NCBI RefSeq assembly: GCF_000424545.1 | Contig: NZ_AUKC01000014.1 | Span: forward strand, 35,260 to 99,259 | Reading direction: 5' to 3' | DNA length: 64,000 bases | Source of the DNA: Butyrivibrio sp. NC3005 | GTDB lineage: Bacteria > Bacillota > Clostridia > Lachnospirales > Lachnospiraceae | Shown: in pieces, positions 35,706-42,734 of the stretch | Position numbering within the stretch: the first letter of the stretch is position 1 | Layout: each line of letters opens with the position of its first letter | Translations under genes and position numbers: made by a program | The notes under the pieces: generated by a model | Told to the model about the DNA's origin: nothing | What the model saw: only the letters and a program-made list of their open reading frames with translations | Database searches by the model: none

Positions 35706-35824
35706 TCTTAATTTCATGATTTATATATTAAAACAATATCAGAAAATAACGCAAGACAGGAAATGATTTATTTTTTATGTTATCATTGTAGGGTGTGTTT
35801 AGGAGAATAAACATATATTGAATT

Positions 35825-36202
35825 TTTGATTATGTAATGTTTGCATGGGGTAATTGTCAGGCCGGGGACAGGCTGGTCATGGAGAGAAAACTGAAGCACT
35901 TTCCAACTGATGAAGATTTGAGCGAAAATTTTACTCCGGGAGTGAGATTTTTCTTCAAATATGATAAAATCGTAAAACATCCTAATGCCACTTTCGAGGG
36001 CGTCTTGCCACTAAAGGTCAAAGACGAAGTGGTTTTGTCAGATTGGGTTCACACAATTATTATTCCATTAGATAAAAGAAATATACTATAATCATACATT
36101 CCAGCTAATTTGAAAGATAGAGTATTATACATAGAAAACGACTGTGCTGATATTTGGGCATGGTCTGAGAAGGTATATGAATTTGCAAAAAATCATAAGT
36201 GA
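35825..36202 (+). pseudogene. C-terminal part of the split gene, with in-frame stop
   Basis: Continues the family begun at 32074: FDYVMFAWGNCQAGDRLVMERKL, FTPGVRFFFKYDKIVKHPNATFEG, SDWVHTIIIPLDKRNIL. TAA at 36089-36091 interrupts, after which the same frame goes on with SYIPANLKDRVLYIENDCADIWAWSEKVYEF and stops at 36200-36202. A single base change (for example GAA or CAA to TAA) explains the internal stop. No ribosome binding site or family N-terminus is present here. Confidence 0.75.
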
Positions 36203-36227
36203 AAAAGATAAGCAAGGATGATAAAAG

Positions 36228-36977
36228 ATGTTTAAAAAATATTATGAAAAGCTTTTTAAGCAGATAGCTGTTGATTATAACTGTACTCCGGAAGATTTGA
36301 AGAAGGGTGAGATCATCATCACAAAATCAGAATGGAATGATGGCAGAAGAAGCTACAGCCCGGATATGCCTTTTTTGCAAATGGCGACACTTGGAGCAAG
36401 CACAGTGATCATGGCTGATGAATGCCTGCATGAGTTTTTGCACGGTTTTATCAAAGATGTGGAGGGGCATAGACTGTTTGAACTTGATAATCTTCTAAAG
36501 CTAAACGAAGAGCTGAAACAGTATGGTTATCAGATGAATTCTACACATCATATGTTTTTGCCCTGCCTTGATGTAACCGTACCAGAACGTTTTCAGGTGA
36601 AGTGGCTTTATGATAGTGAAATAAACCAGTTCTACGGAGATCCGCGCTTTCCCAATGCGATTGCATATCCAGAGCCTTGCCCGGTACGGCCTGACAGGAT
36701 CGTAGTCATTGCTACCGATGGAGATAATATTATGGGAATGGCAGGTTGCTCGGAGGATGCGCCGCACTGGCAGCAGGTTGGAGTTGATGTGCTTCCTGAA
36801 TACAGGTCAAGAGGGATCGGCACTTACCTGGTGACACTATTAAAGAACAAGATCATTGAGATGGGCGATACACCTTTTTACGGAACTGCAGCAGCAAATA
36901 TCATGTCGCAAAACATTGCCATTAAGAGCGGATTCAGACCTGCATGGGTAGAAACTGATGCAGTTAAGATTACATAA
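36228..36977 (+). CDS. GNAT family acetyltransferase
   Basis: 249 residues. The N-terminal 120 residues form an accessory domain (YNCTPEDLKKGEIIITKSEW, LHEFLHGFIKDVEGHRLFEL). The GNAT core has IMGMAGCSEDAPHWQQVGVDVLPEYRSRGIGTYLV (acetyl-CoA loop RSRGIG) and NIAIKSGFRPAW at the end. It acetylates an unidentified small molecule or peptide. AAGGATG precedes ATG 36228. Appears intact. Confidence 0.85.
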   Translation: MFKKYYEKLFKQIAVDYNCTPEDLKKGEIIITKSEWNDGRRSYSPDMPFLQMATLGASTVIMADECLHEFLHGFIKDVEGHRLFELDNLLKLNEELKQYGYQMNSTHHMFLPCLDVTVPERFQVKWLYDSEINQFYGDPRFPNAIAYPEPCPVRPDRIVVIATDGDNIMGMAGCSEDAPHWQQVGVDVLPEYRSRGIGTYLVTLLKNKIIEMGDTPFYGTAAANIMSQNIAIKSGFRPAWVETDAVKIT

Positions 36978-37022
36978 GATCATTCTTGATTGGAAAAAGA
37001 ACTAATAAGGGGGGAGAAACAT

Positions 37023-37778
37023 TTGGAAGATTACAGCATGCAACATAAGAAAGCTTGGGAGTTCGATGCTTACGATTTCTGGGTGAGAACTGCAGGGACA
37101 CCGGAAGAAATGGCATTAAAGGATAAAGAAAATCCCAAGAAAATGCTGAAACAGTATGCAAACTATTTTGATTCATATAAGGGAATCAAGGTTGCCAATA
37201 TATGCGGATCATGCGGCAAAAAAGCAATTCCGCTGGCACTTCTAGGAGCCGAAGTAACTGTCTTTGACATATCAGAAGCGAACAAAAAATATGCAGTAGA
37301 AACAGCAGATGCAGCAGATGTCAAAATAGGCTACGAAGTCTGTGACATCATGGAAATCGATATGGACAAGTATGCCGGCTTTTTTGATGTTGTCTTTATG
37401 GAGGGTGGAATCCTTCATTATTTCCACGATATAAATGCTTTTATGAAAGTTATGAACAACCTTCTTAAACCCGGTGGAAAGATGATCTGCAGTGACTTTC
37501 ATCCTTTTACCAAAATCTCGGATATATTGGGGTTACAGCAGCCTACCATGAGTTATTTCTCAACAGATATCTTTGAAGGTGAGATGGCGCACGCAAGATT
37601 TTACGATGAGGAGATCCGTAAGCAGATTCCGAAATGCCATTACAGGAAGTACACCATCAGCGAGATCATCAATTCTATCATCGGGAGCGGATTTACTTTA
37701 GAGCGTTTTGATGAACATCCTTCATGGGAAAATGAAAAACTCCCGGGTGAGTTTACAGCGATAGCAATAAAGCGGTGA
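37023..37778 (+). CDS. SAM-dependent methyltransferase
   Basis: 251 residues, class I Rossmann methyltransferase: VANICGSCGKKAIPLALLGAEVTVFDISEANKKYA (SAM loop and acidic residue), YEVCDIMEID, FDVVFMEGGILHYF and LLKPGGKMICSDFHPF. A TTG start is used, directly after GGGGGGAG; the ATG copy of the same start occurs in the stub at 26238. The gene exists as an intact copy here, a deleted copy at 23238 and a stub at 26238, so it belongs to a family that spreads within this region. Substrate unknown. Confidence 0.9.
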   Translation: MEDYSMQHKKAWEFDAYDFWVRTAGTPEEMALKDKENPKKMLKQYANYFDSYKGIKVANICGSCGKKAIPLALLGAEVTVFDISEANKKYAVETADAADVKIGYEVCDIMEIDMDKYAGFFDVVFMEGGILHYFHDINAFMKVMNNLLKPGGKMICSDFHPFTKISDILGLQQPTMSYFSTDIFEGEMAHARFYDEEIRKQIPKCHYRKYTISEIINSIIGSGFTLERFDEHPSWENEKLPGEFTAIAIKR

Positions 37779-37833
37779 GTAAAGTTTTGTTATAAGCGTT
37801 CTTTCTATATGAAGCTGCCGGGGTAAATGATAA

Positions 37834-38019
37834 ATGCGCACAGAGAAAGATATGATGGAACTGATCCTGCGTACAGCGAAGGAAGATGCCAGAATCCTTT
37901 ATTCTGGACAAGGAGTGGATCCGGCGGTTTGGGGATATACTTATGATAATGCACCGATGGAGCGGTATTTCAACACATTATATAGAATGGCAAGGGTAAG
38001 TGCCCTTGCTATTTTTTGA
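37834..38019 (+). pseudogene. Short chimeric remnant starting like ANT(6)
   Basis: The first 21 residues (MRTEKDMMELILRTAKEDARI) match the N-terminus of aminoglycoside 6-adenylyltransferases such as the one at 32634. The remaining 40 residues (WGYTYDNAPMERYFNTLYRMARV) come from something else I do not recognise. The end of the frame lies inside a terminator hairpin. It is unlikely to make a working protein. Confidence 0.65.
37990..38017 (+). terminator. Intrinsic terminator
   Basis: GCAAGGG-TAAGTG-CCCTTGC followed by TATTTTTT, closing the methyltransferase/remnant transcript just before the padR promoter. Confidence 0.9.
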
Positions 38020-38036
38020 TAATATGATTCTTTATA

Positions 38037-38065
38037 TTGACATATATCGAACGTCGATATAGTAT
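38037..38065 (+). promoter_or_regulatory. padR promoter with operator between -35 and -10
   Basis: -35 TTGACA (38037-38042) and -10 TAGTAT (38060-38065) are 17 bp apart. The spacer is the perfect palindrome TATATCGAACGTCGATATA (38043-38061, 8-bp arms). A related half-site series (GATATGCGATATATAG and ACGATAT) follows to 38095. This is the expected layout for self-repression by the PadR protein encoded downstream. Confidence 0.85.
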
Positions 38066-38107
38066 TTAGATATGCGATATATAGATGAACGATATAAGGA
38101 GGGAAAA

Positions 38108-38437
38108 ATGGCAGTTGATAAATCATTATTGACAGGAAGCATGACAATGCTTGTTTTAAAGCTTTTGTCTGAGAAGGACATGTATGGATATGAGATGATT
38201 GATACTCTCAGAAAGAAGTCCCAGAATGTATTTGAGCTAAAAGCTGGTACTCTTTATCCACTTCTTCATGGCCTTGAAGAAAAGGGGATGCTTACTGTTT
38301 ATGAGCAGGAGTTTTTGGGAAAAACAAGAAAATATTACAGCATTACAAAAGAGGGAAAGAAACTTCTCAAAAGCAAAAAAGAGGAATGGAATGAATATTC
38401 AGGTGCTATAGCAAATGTTCTGGCATTGGAGGTGTGA
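38108..38437 (+). CDS. PadR family transcriptional regulator
   Basis: 109 residues, a minimal PadR: TMLVLKLLSEKDMYGYEMIDTL, VFELKAGTLYPLLHGLEEKGML (recognition helix), then the wing RKYYSITKEGKKLL. Such proteins are ligand-responsive repressors. AAGGAGGG precedes ATG 38108. It sits upstream of a SEDS-like gene with two bases between them, so both form one operon under the palindromic operator at 38043-38061. Confidence 0.93.
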   Translation: MAVDKSLLTGSMTMLVLKLLSEKDMYGYEMIDTLRKKSQNVFELKAGTLYPLLHGLEEKGMLTVYEQEFLGKTRKYYSITKEGKKLLKSKKEEWNEYSGAIANVLALEV

Positions 38438-38439
38438 AA

Positions 38440-39762
38440 ATGGAGGAGTATATCAGGCAGCTTCTTGAACAAGTGAGGTTTAAGAAGGCTCATAAGAGTA
38501 TTGAAAGGGAAATACGTTCTCATATCGAAGATCAGATAGAAGCCAATATTGCTGACGGGATGGATCCTGCTACTGCTGAACAAAAAGCAGTGGAAGATAT
38601 GGGAAATCCGATAGAAGTTGGCATATCCATGGACAGGGTTCATAAACCACAGATGGCATGGAGTATTGTGGTGGCAGCAATTGTTGTTGGAGTTCTTGGA
38701 ACTGTAATACAGATTCTTTTGACTAAGGATGCTGTTGCAAGTGGGAAAGAAGTCTTTGTTGGTGGAAGCGGAAAATACATTCTCTACACTGTATTGGGCA
38801 TTATGACAATGATTCTTTTTTACTTTATAGACTATACAAATATAGCGAAATATTCCAAGCCTTTGGTAGTGATACTGCTTGCGATGTTTATGTTAGTAAT
38901 AAATGATACATTGTTTGTATTCAGATACGAGGCAATTAGAGCTTCATCACTTGTTTTGCTGATGGTCCCAGCATATGCAGGAATTGTTTATAAATATAAA
39001 GGTGGAGGTTTTGGTGCATTTATAAAATCTCTTTTGTGGATAATGATTCCATGTGGAATTGTATTTATTAAGTTCCAGAAGATGCCTGCTATAGTAATGA
39101 TGATTAGTATGCTTGCGCAGCTTACGATAGCTGTTTTTAAAGGATGGATTAAAGTGCCAAAGATTCCTGTTGTAGTGGCTATGTGGTCTTTTATTACAGC
39201 TATTCCTGTGGTCTTGGTTGTAATAATGGTCAAGTTTGGACTAATGGCAGATTATCAGATGGCTAGAATCAGGGCCATGATGAATACCGACTCGGAGGCA
39301 AACTACACGATAAGAATGGTCAGAGAAATTACAAAATCTGTTAGCGAGTCCGGAAAAAATTCTTCGGAAATAATAGGCGTGTTGCCTAATCCTGATGCGG
39401 ATTATATTTTGACTTATATATTAGCAACATGGGGAGATGTCATGGTATTAGCAGTAATCACGGTAGTAGCTTTGGTTATAGTATCAGGATATGTCATCTC
39501 ATCGAAAGCAAAGAACCAGTTGGGTGTTGTTATGGGAAGCGGTTGCATGATGGCACTGACAGTAAATGCTATTGCTAATATGTGTGCTGGATTTGGCATG
39601 ACTCCGTATTTTTCATCATTCTTCCCGTTCATTTCAGCCGGTGGAAGTAATCTCATAATTTCATATGCTTTTCTTGGAATAATAATGAGCATATATAAGT
39701 ACAAAGAAGCTTATTCGCAGCATGTAGATATAGGTATACGCAGGTATACGCGGGAGATTTAA
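38440..39762 (+). CDS. SEDS-like (FtsW/RodA/SpoVE) membrane protein with permease-prefix domain
   Basis: 440 residues. Residues 1-65 form a soluble DUF1700/permease-prefix-like helix bundle (EEYIRQLLEQVRFKKAHKSIEREIRSHIEDQIE, DMGNPIEVG). About ten membrane helices follow. SEDS hallmarks are the extracytoplasmic loop with NPDADYILTYILATWGD and, near the C-terminus, PFISAGGSNLIISYAFLG. SEDS proteins polymerise glycan strands of peptidoglycan. PadR control and the prefix domain mark it as a non-housekeeping version, perhaps induced by envelope stress. Translation is coupled to padR. Confidence 0.82.
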   Translation: MEEYIRQLLEQVRFKKAHKSIEREIRSHIEDQIEANIADGMDPATAEQKAVEDMGNPIEVGISMDRVHKPQMAWSIVVAAIVVGVLGTVIQILLTKDAVASGKEVFVGGSGKYILYTVLGIMTMILFYFIDYTNIAKYSKPLVVILLAMFMLVINDTLFVFRYEAIRASSLVLLMVPAYAGIVYKYKGGGFGAFIKSLLWIMIPCGIVFIKFQKMPAIVMMISMLAQLTIAVFKGWIKVPKIPVVVAMWSFITAIPVVLVVIMVKFGLMADYQMARIRAMMNTDSEANYTIRMVREITKSVSESGKNSSEIIGVLPNPDADYILTYILATWGDVMVLAVITVVALVIVSGYVISSKAKNQLGVVMGSGCMMALTVNAIANMCAGFGMTPYFSSFFPFISAGGSNLIISYAFLGIIMSIYKYKEAYSQHVDIGIRRYTREI

Positions 39763-39786
39763 GCTTGGTAATATTGACAATATCAT

Positions 39787-39909
39787 GGAGATGAGTTGGC
39801 TCAGCCAATAGAGAACTTTAAAACCATTTATAGACGCGCAAAAGCGGAAGGGCTTAAATTAAAAGCCCATGTTGGCGAGTGGGGAACAGCTGAGGATGTA
39901 AGACGTTAG
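39787..39909 (+). pseudogene. Fragment of an adenosine deaminase gene
   Basis: The frame reads GDELAQPIENFKTIYRRAKAEG followed by LKLKAHVGEWGTAEDVRR and a stop. The AHVGE string is the catalytic His/Glu block of adenosine deaminases. Only about 40 codons survive; there is no start codon or ribosome binding site. Confidence 0.85.
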
Positions 39910-39947
39910 GAAGAATAAGATTTAGGGGACGAAAGTACGAGGTGTAT

Positions 39948-40172
39948 ATGCCACTATTTGATTTAGAACGGTCTACTGTAAGAACAGATTATGCTGATAT
40001 GTATCAGGATATTGATAATATCAAAAAAGTAATTGATGGATATCCATTGACATATGAGTCAATAGTTGTGGGTTCAAACTATGCAAGGAACACAGTTAAA
40101 ACTATATACAAAAATGTGTTTTTATGCAGCCAAGAGGTTGAGTCTATACTGAACAGGACTCATCCATCCTAG
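39948..40172 (+). CDS. Small uncharacterised protein
   Basis: 74 residues (PLFDLERSTVRTDYADMYQDIDNIKKVIDGYPLTYES...). No motif is recognised. It is preceded by GAGGTGT. It may be the N-terminal part of a longer gene or a free-standing small protein; the sequence gives no way to decide. Confidence 0.4.
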   Translation: MPLFDLERSTVRTDYADMYQDIDNIKKVIDGYPLTYESIVVGSNYARNTVKTIYKNVFLCSQEVESILNRTHPS

Positions 40173-40409
40173 TTTCTCTTTAATTCTTTGCTCGTTGTAA
40201 TACTTTATATATCGTTCTATGTATCGTATGATATTAATCTTGCTAAAGATTATGCCGGATATATAGCTGGAGAGATTGTAAGTATAAAAGATAAGTAAAT
40301 ATCAACTTGAATAATGCTATGGTTGACGTATATTGTATGCCAAAGGAAAGAGACAGTGTATGGGGCTAAAATTTATTTGCAGGAATCTACATAAACTTGT
40401 TTGTACAAC
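40173..40409. other. Non-coding stretch with a short open frame
   Basis: A frame without a start runs from about 40174 to a stop near 40298 (VSYDINLAKDYAGYIAGEIVSIKDK), possibly the tail of a lost gene. Nothing else is recognised. Confidence 0.35.
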
Positions 40410-40438
40410 TTGAACATATATGTTTGATGAACTATAAT
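40410..40438 (+). promoter_or_regulatory. Promoter of the ADP-ribosyltransferase-like pair
   Basis: -35 TTGAAC (40410-40415) and -10 TATAAT (40433-40438) with 17-bp spacing, 30 bp before the GTG start of the next gene. Confidence 0.7.
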
Positions 40439-40468
40439 GGTATTAATCATTAGGCAAGGAGTACAAGT

Positions 40469-41329
40469 GTGATTAATATAAATTGCGAATATAAAATCAA
40501 AGAAGACATTGATTTTATTATTGAGACAGAAAAAATAAATAAAATAGAGTTATCAAAAAAAACCGGTATTTCAAGAGTGACACTTGACGGCATTTCTAAA
40601 AATAAAAAAACAACGGATAGTGTTTGCGAAAAGTTTTACTCATATGTATATGAGAGCAATTACAGGATAAATACTGTAAAAGAGGAATTGATAAAAGAAA
40701 AGTATGGAGAAGTTCTTTTTCATGGATCAAAGAATGGTTTATCACAGGTTTCTATAAATGGATCTAGAGATAATTGTGATTTTGGCAATGGCTTTTATTT
40801 GGGTGAGAACTATAACCAGGCACTTTCTTTTGTATGTGAAAATGAAAAATCTTCAGTCTATTCTTTCAGATATTCTCTTAAGGACCTCAATATTTGTAGG
40901 TTTGATTGCTCTATGGAATGGATGCTTGCAATTTGCTATCATCGTGGAACCCTAGGTGCTTATTCGGATAATGAAAAAGTAAGAAAAATCGTAGAAAAAA
41001 TAAATAAAGCCGACGTGATCATCGCTCCGATTGCTGATAATAAGATGTTTTACGTTATGGCACAGTTTACTGATGGTGAGATAAATGCTGATGTTGCACT
41101 TCACTCATTATCGGCATCGAGACTTGGATTTCAATATATTTTCAAGACTGAAATGGCACTAGAAAAGTTGATTCCGATTGAAAAGTATTATCTATGTAGG
41201 CCTGAACGTGTAGAATGCAAGAAACTACTCATTGAGCGAGGTTTCGAAATAGATACAAAGTTAAGGCTGGCGAAAAGGGAGTTTAAGACGGGGTTGTATA
41301 TTGAGGAGATATTCGATGAGAGAATTTGA
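40469..41329 (+). CDS. HTH + DUF3990-like ADP-ribosyltransferase (toxin candidate)
   Basis: 286 residues. An N-terminal helix-turn-helix (ELSKKTGISRVTLDGISKNKK, residues 25-50) is joined to a domain with HGSKNGL, DFGNGFYLGENYNQALSFV and later VMAQFTDGEINADVAL. The His-Gly-Ser and FYL-x-N/E-x-x-x-A blocks are those of DUF3990, a PARP-like ADP-ribosyltransferase group often found as toxins. GTG 40469 follows AAGGAG. The next gene overlaps its end by 14 bp, the typical layout of a toxin-antitoxin pair. Target unknown. Confidence 0.75.
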   Translation: MININCEYKIKEDIDFIIETEKINKIELSKKTGISRVTLDGISKNKKTTDSVCEKFYSYVYESNYRINTVKEELIKEKYGEVLFHGSKNGLSQVSINGSRDNCDFGNGFYLGENYNQALSFVCENEKSSVYSFRYSLKDLNICRFDCSMEWMLAICYHRGTLGAYSDNEKVRKIVEKINKADVIIAPIADNKMFYVMAQFTDGEINADVALHSLSASRLGFQYIFKTEMALEKLIPIEKYYLCRPERVECKKLLIERGFEIDTKLRLAKREFKTGLYIEEIFDERI

Positions 41330-41795
41330 TCATAATGGACTTCTGCTTGCTGAATATCAAGGAAAGTTATTTGAAAAATCTTGCGACTTAAATTGTTCTA
41401 CAGCAATTTTTTTAAGGAGATTCTTGCATTCTGAATTGTTGAATTCATTAGATACTAATAATCCGTCATTGCTATCGTTGGATGTGAATGAAGGTATTGC
41501 AGCCATTACTGAGCAATTTGGTGATACGGATTATGGAAAGATAAAGTACTCTAAAAGTTCATTATTTTGGATTGGATATTTGTATAGATATATTTCATAT
41601 ACAAGAGAAGTATCAACTAGATTTGTTATGGAGTTGTTTGCATATAATCAGCTGAATGATGTATATTACTCCTTTCATACCCAGGATCCGGAATGGTGTA
41701 TCAGAAGCTTGCTGGATATCAATCAATTGGATGATGACATTTTTGATAACAATCTTCGCCTAAAAAAAATTATGAAAGAAAAAGGAGAGTATTAA
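41316..41795 (+). CDS. Partner of the DUF3990-like protein (antitoxin candidate)
   Basis: 159 residues, predicted all-helical (NCSTAIFLRRFLHSELLNSLD, YRYISYTREVSTRFVMELFAYNQLNDVYYSF, then CIRSLLDINQLDDDIF). No catalytic motif is visible. ATG 41316 lies 6 bp after GAGGAGA inside the upstream gene, so synthesis is coupled. Its position and small helical nature suggest an antitoxin or accessory subunit; the family is not identified. Confidence 0.6.
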   Translation: MREFDHNGLLLAEYQGKLFEKSCDLNCSTAIFLRRFLHSELLNSLDTNNPSLLSLDVNEGIAAITEQFGDTDYGKIKYSKSSLFWIGYLYRYISYTREVSTRFVMELFAYNQLNDVYYSFHTQDPEWCIRSLLDINQLDDDIFDNNLRLKKIMKEKGEY

Positions 41796-41938
41796 ACTTC
41801 TTTGTTCAATATGTACAAATAAGTTTTGGAATTCGTAATTGTAAAATAAGTAAATGTACCTTATAGTTAATGAAAGATTACAGGCGTTGTTCGATTGTTG
41901 TCATTCTGTTGTCAGAAGTAGCGGAAGGATAAAAATTT

Positions 41939-42340
41939 ATGAATGAAGAGCAGTACTTATTGAGAATAAGTCAATTGGAAAAAGAAATTGAATATTTGCA
42001 TGGACTTCTTGATGAGGCTGGCATTTCTTATAAAAGGGAAGCAAAAGATAATTGTGGAGAATGTAAAAATCAAAAATACAAAGAATTGAAAGGAAAAGTG
42101 CTATATGAGCATTTGATGGGGAAGAAAGAGGATGTTTCGGATGTTATAGGATTATATCCGATGTTTCCAGATGAAACCATCAATTTTTTAGTTTTCGATT
42201 TTGACTGTCACGACGATAATCTCGAAGGAGATGATGGTGCAAATCCTTATACGGAATGGATGACGGAGGTAAATACTTTCAGAAGGATTTGTGAAATTAA
42301 TGAAGTTCCAATTTGGGTTGAGCGTTCTAGTACAGGTTAG
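41939..42340 (+). pseudogene. N-terminal fragment of a TOTE-type primase/helicase gene
   Basis: 133 residues. After a coiled start (QLEKEIEYLHGLLDEAG) come CGECKNQKYKELKG, LYEHLMGKKEDVSDVIGLYPMFPD, INFLVFDFDCHDDN and RRICEINEVPIWVERSSTG, then a stop. The order matches the N-terminal archaeo-eukaryotic primase module of long TOTE conflict-system proteins, where the last motif continues into GxxHVW. The upstream R-G-R-x-D segment and everything after residue 133 are missing. Confidence 0.65.
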
Positions 42341-42457
42341 GGAACTTGAGTGGAAAAACTGTAAATTTTAAATATTGTATTGACAAAGAGCTTCAAATGG
42401 CATAACGTAATATTTGATTGTTACAATGTGAACTTTTTCAGAAAGGAGGTAAACGCA

Positions 42458-42529
42458 ATGATTAAGACTAGATATATTGATGGACTGAATATGGTAATTG
42501 TGGTTACCTCGCAGAAGTTTGCCAAGTAA
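42458..42529 (+). CDS. 23-residue leader peptide ahead of the ABC exporter
   Basis: ATG 42458 follows a near-perfect GAAAGGAGGT with good spacing, far stronger than most sites in the region. The peptide contains MIKTRYIDG at the start, a hydrophobic MVIVV centre and SQKFAK at the end. Nineteen bases after its stop lies an intrinsic terminator, and a second one follows 50 bp later, both before the exporter genes. This is the layout of ribosome-controlled attenuators such as bmrB-bmrCD. A putative -35 TTGACA is at 42380; the -10 is unclear. It could alternatively be a secreted small peptide. Confidence 0.65.
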   Translation: MIKTRYIDGLNMVIVVTSQKFAK

Positions 42530-42547
42530 TTATATTAGGCATATTTT

Positions 42548-42582
42548 GGCGTGGTATCCGCTCAGGAGACCACGCCTTTTAT
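42548..42582 (+). terminator. Attenuator candidate, terminator 1
   Basis: GGCGTGGT / ACCACGCC perfect 8-bp stem, 13-nt loop, then TTTT. Located between the leader peptide and the ABC exporter genes. Confidence 0.9.
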
Positions 42583-42625
42583 ATTTTTGGGTACATGCGC
42601 GCGATGTGCTACAGACGATAACTAG

Positions 42626-42658
42626 GCGATAGGGTCTCCGATCCTGTCGCTTTTTTAT
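42626..42658 (+). terminator. Attenuator candidate, terminator 2
   Basis: GCGATAGG / CCTGTCGC stem with one wobble pair and a six-T run. A second barrier to transcription before the exporter genes. Confidence 0.88.
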
Positions 42659-42734
42659 GTAATGGGATATTGAAGGCAACAGGCTAACTGATAATGTGTA
42701 CAACCCGTGGGGTTGTAGATAGAGGGGTTAAACA

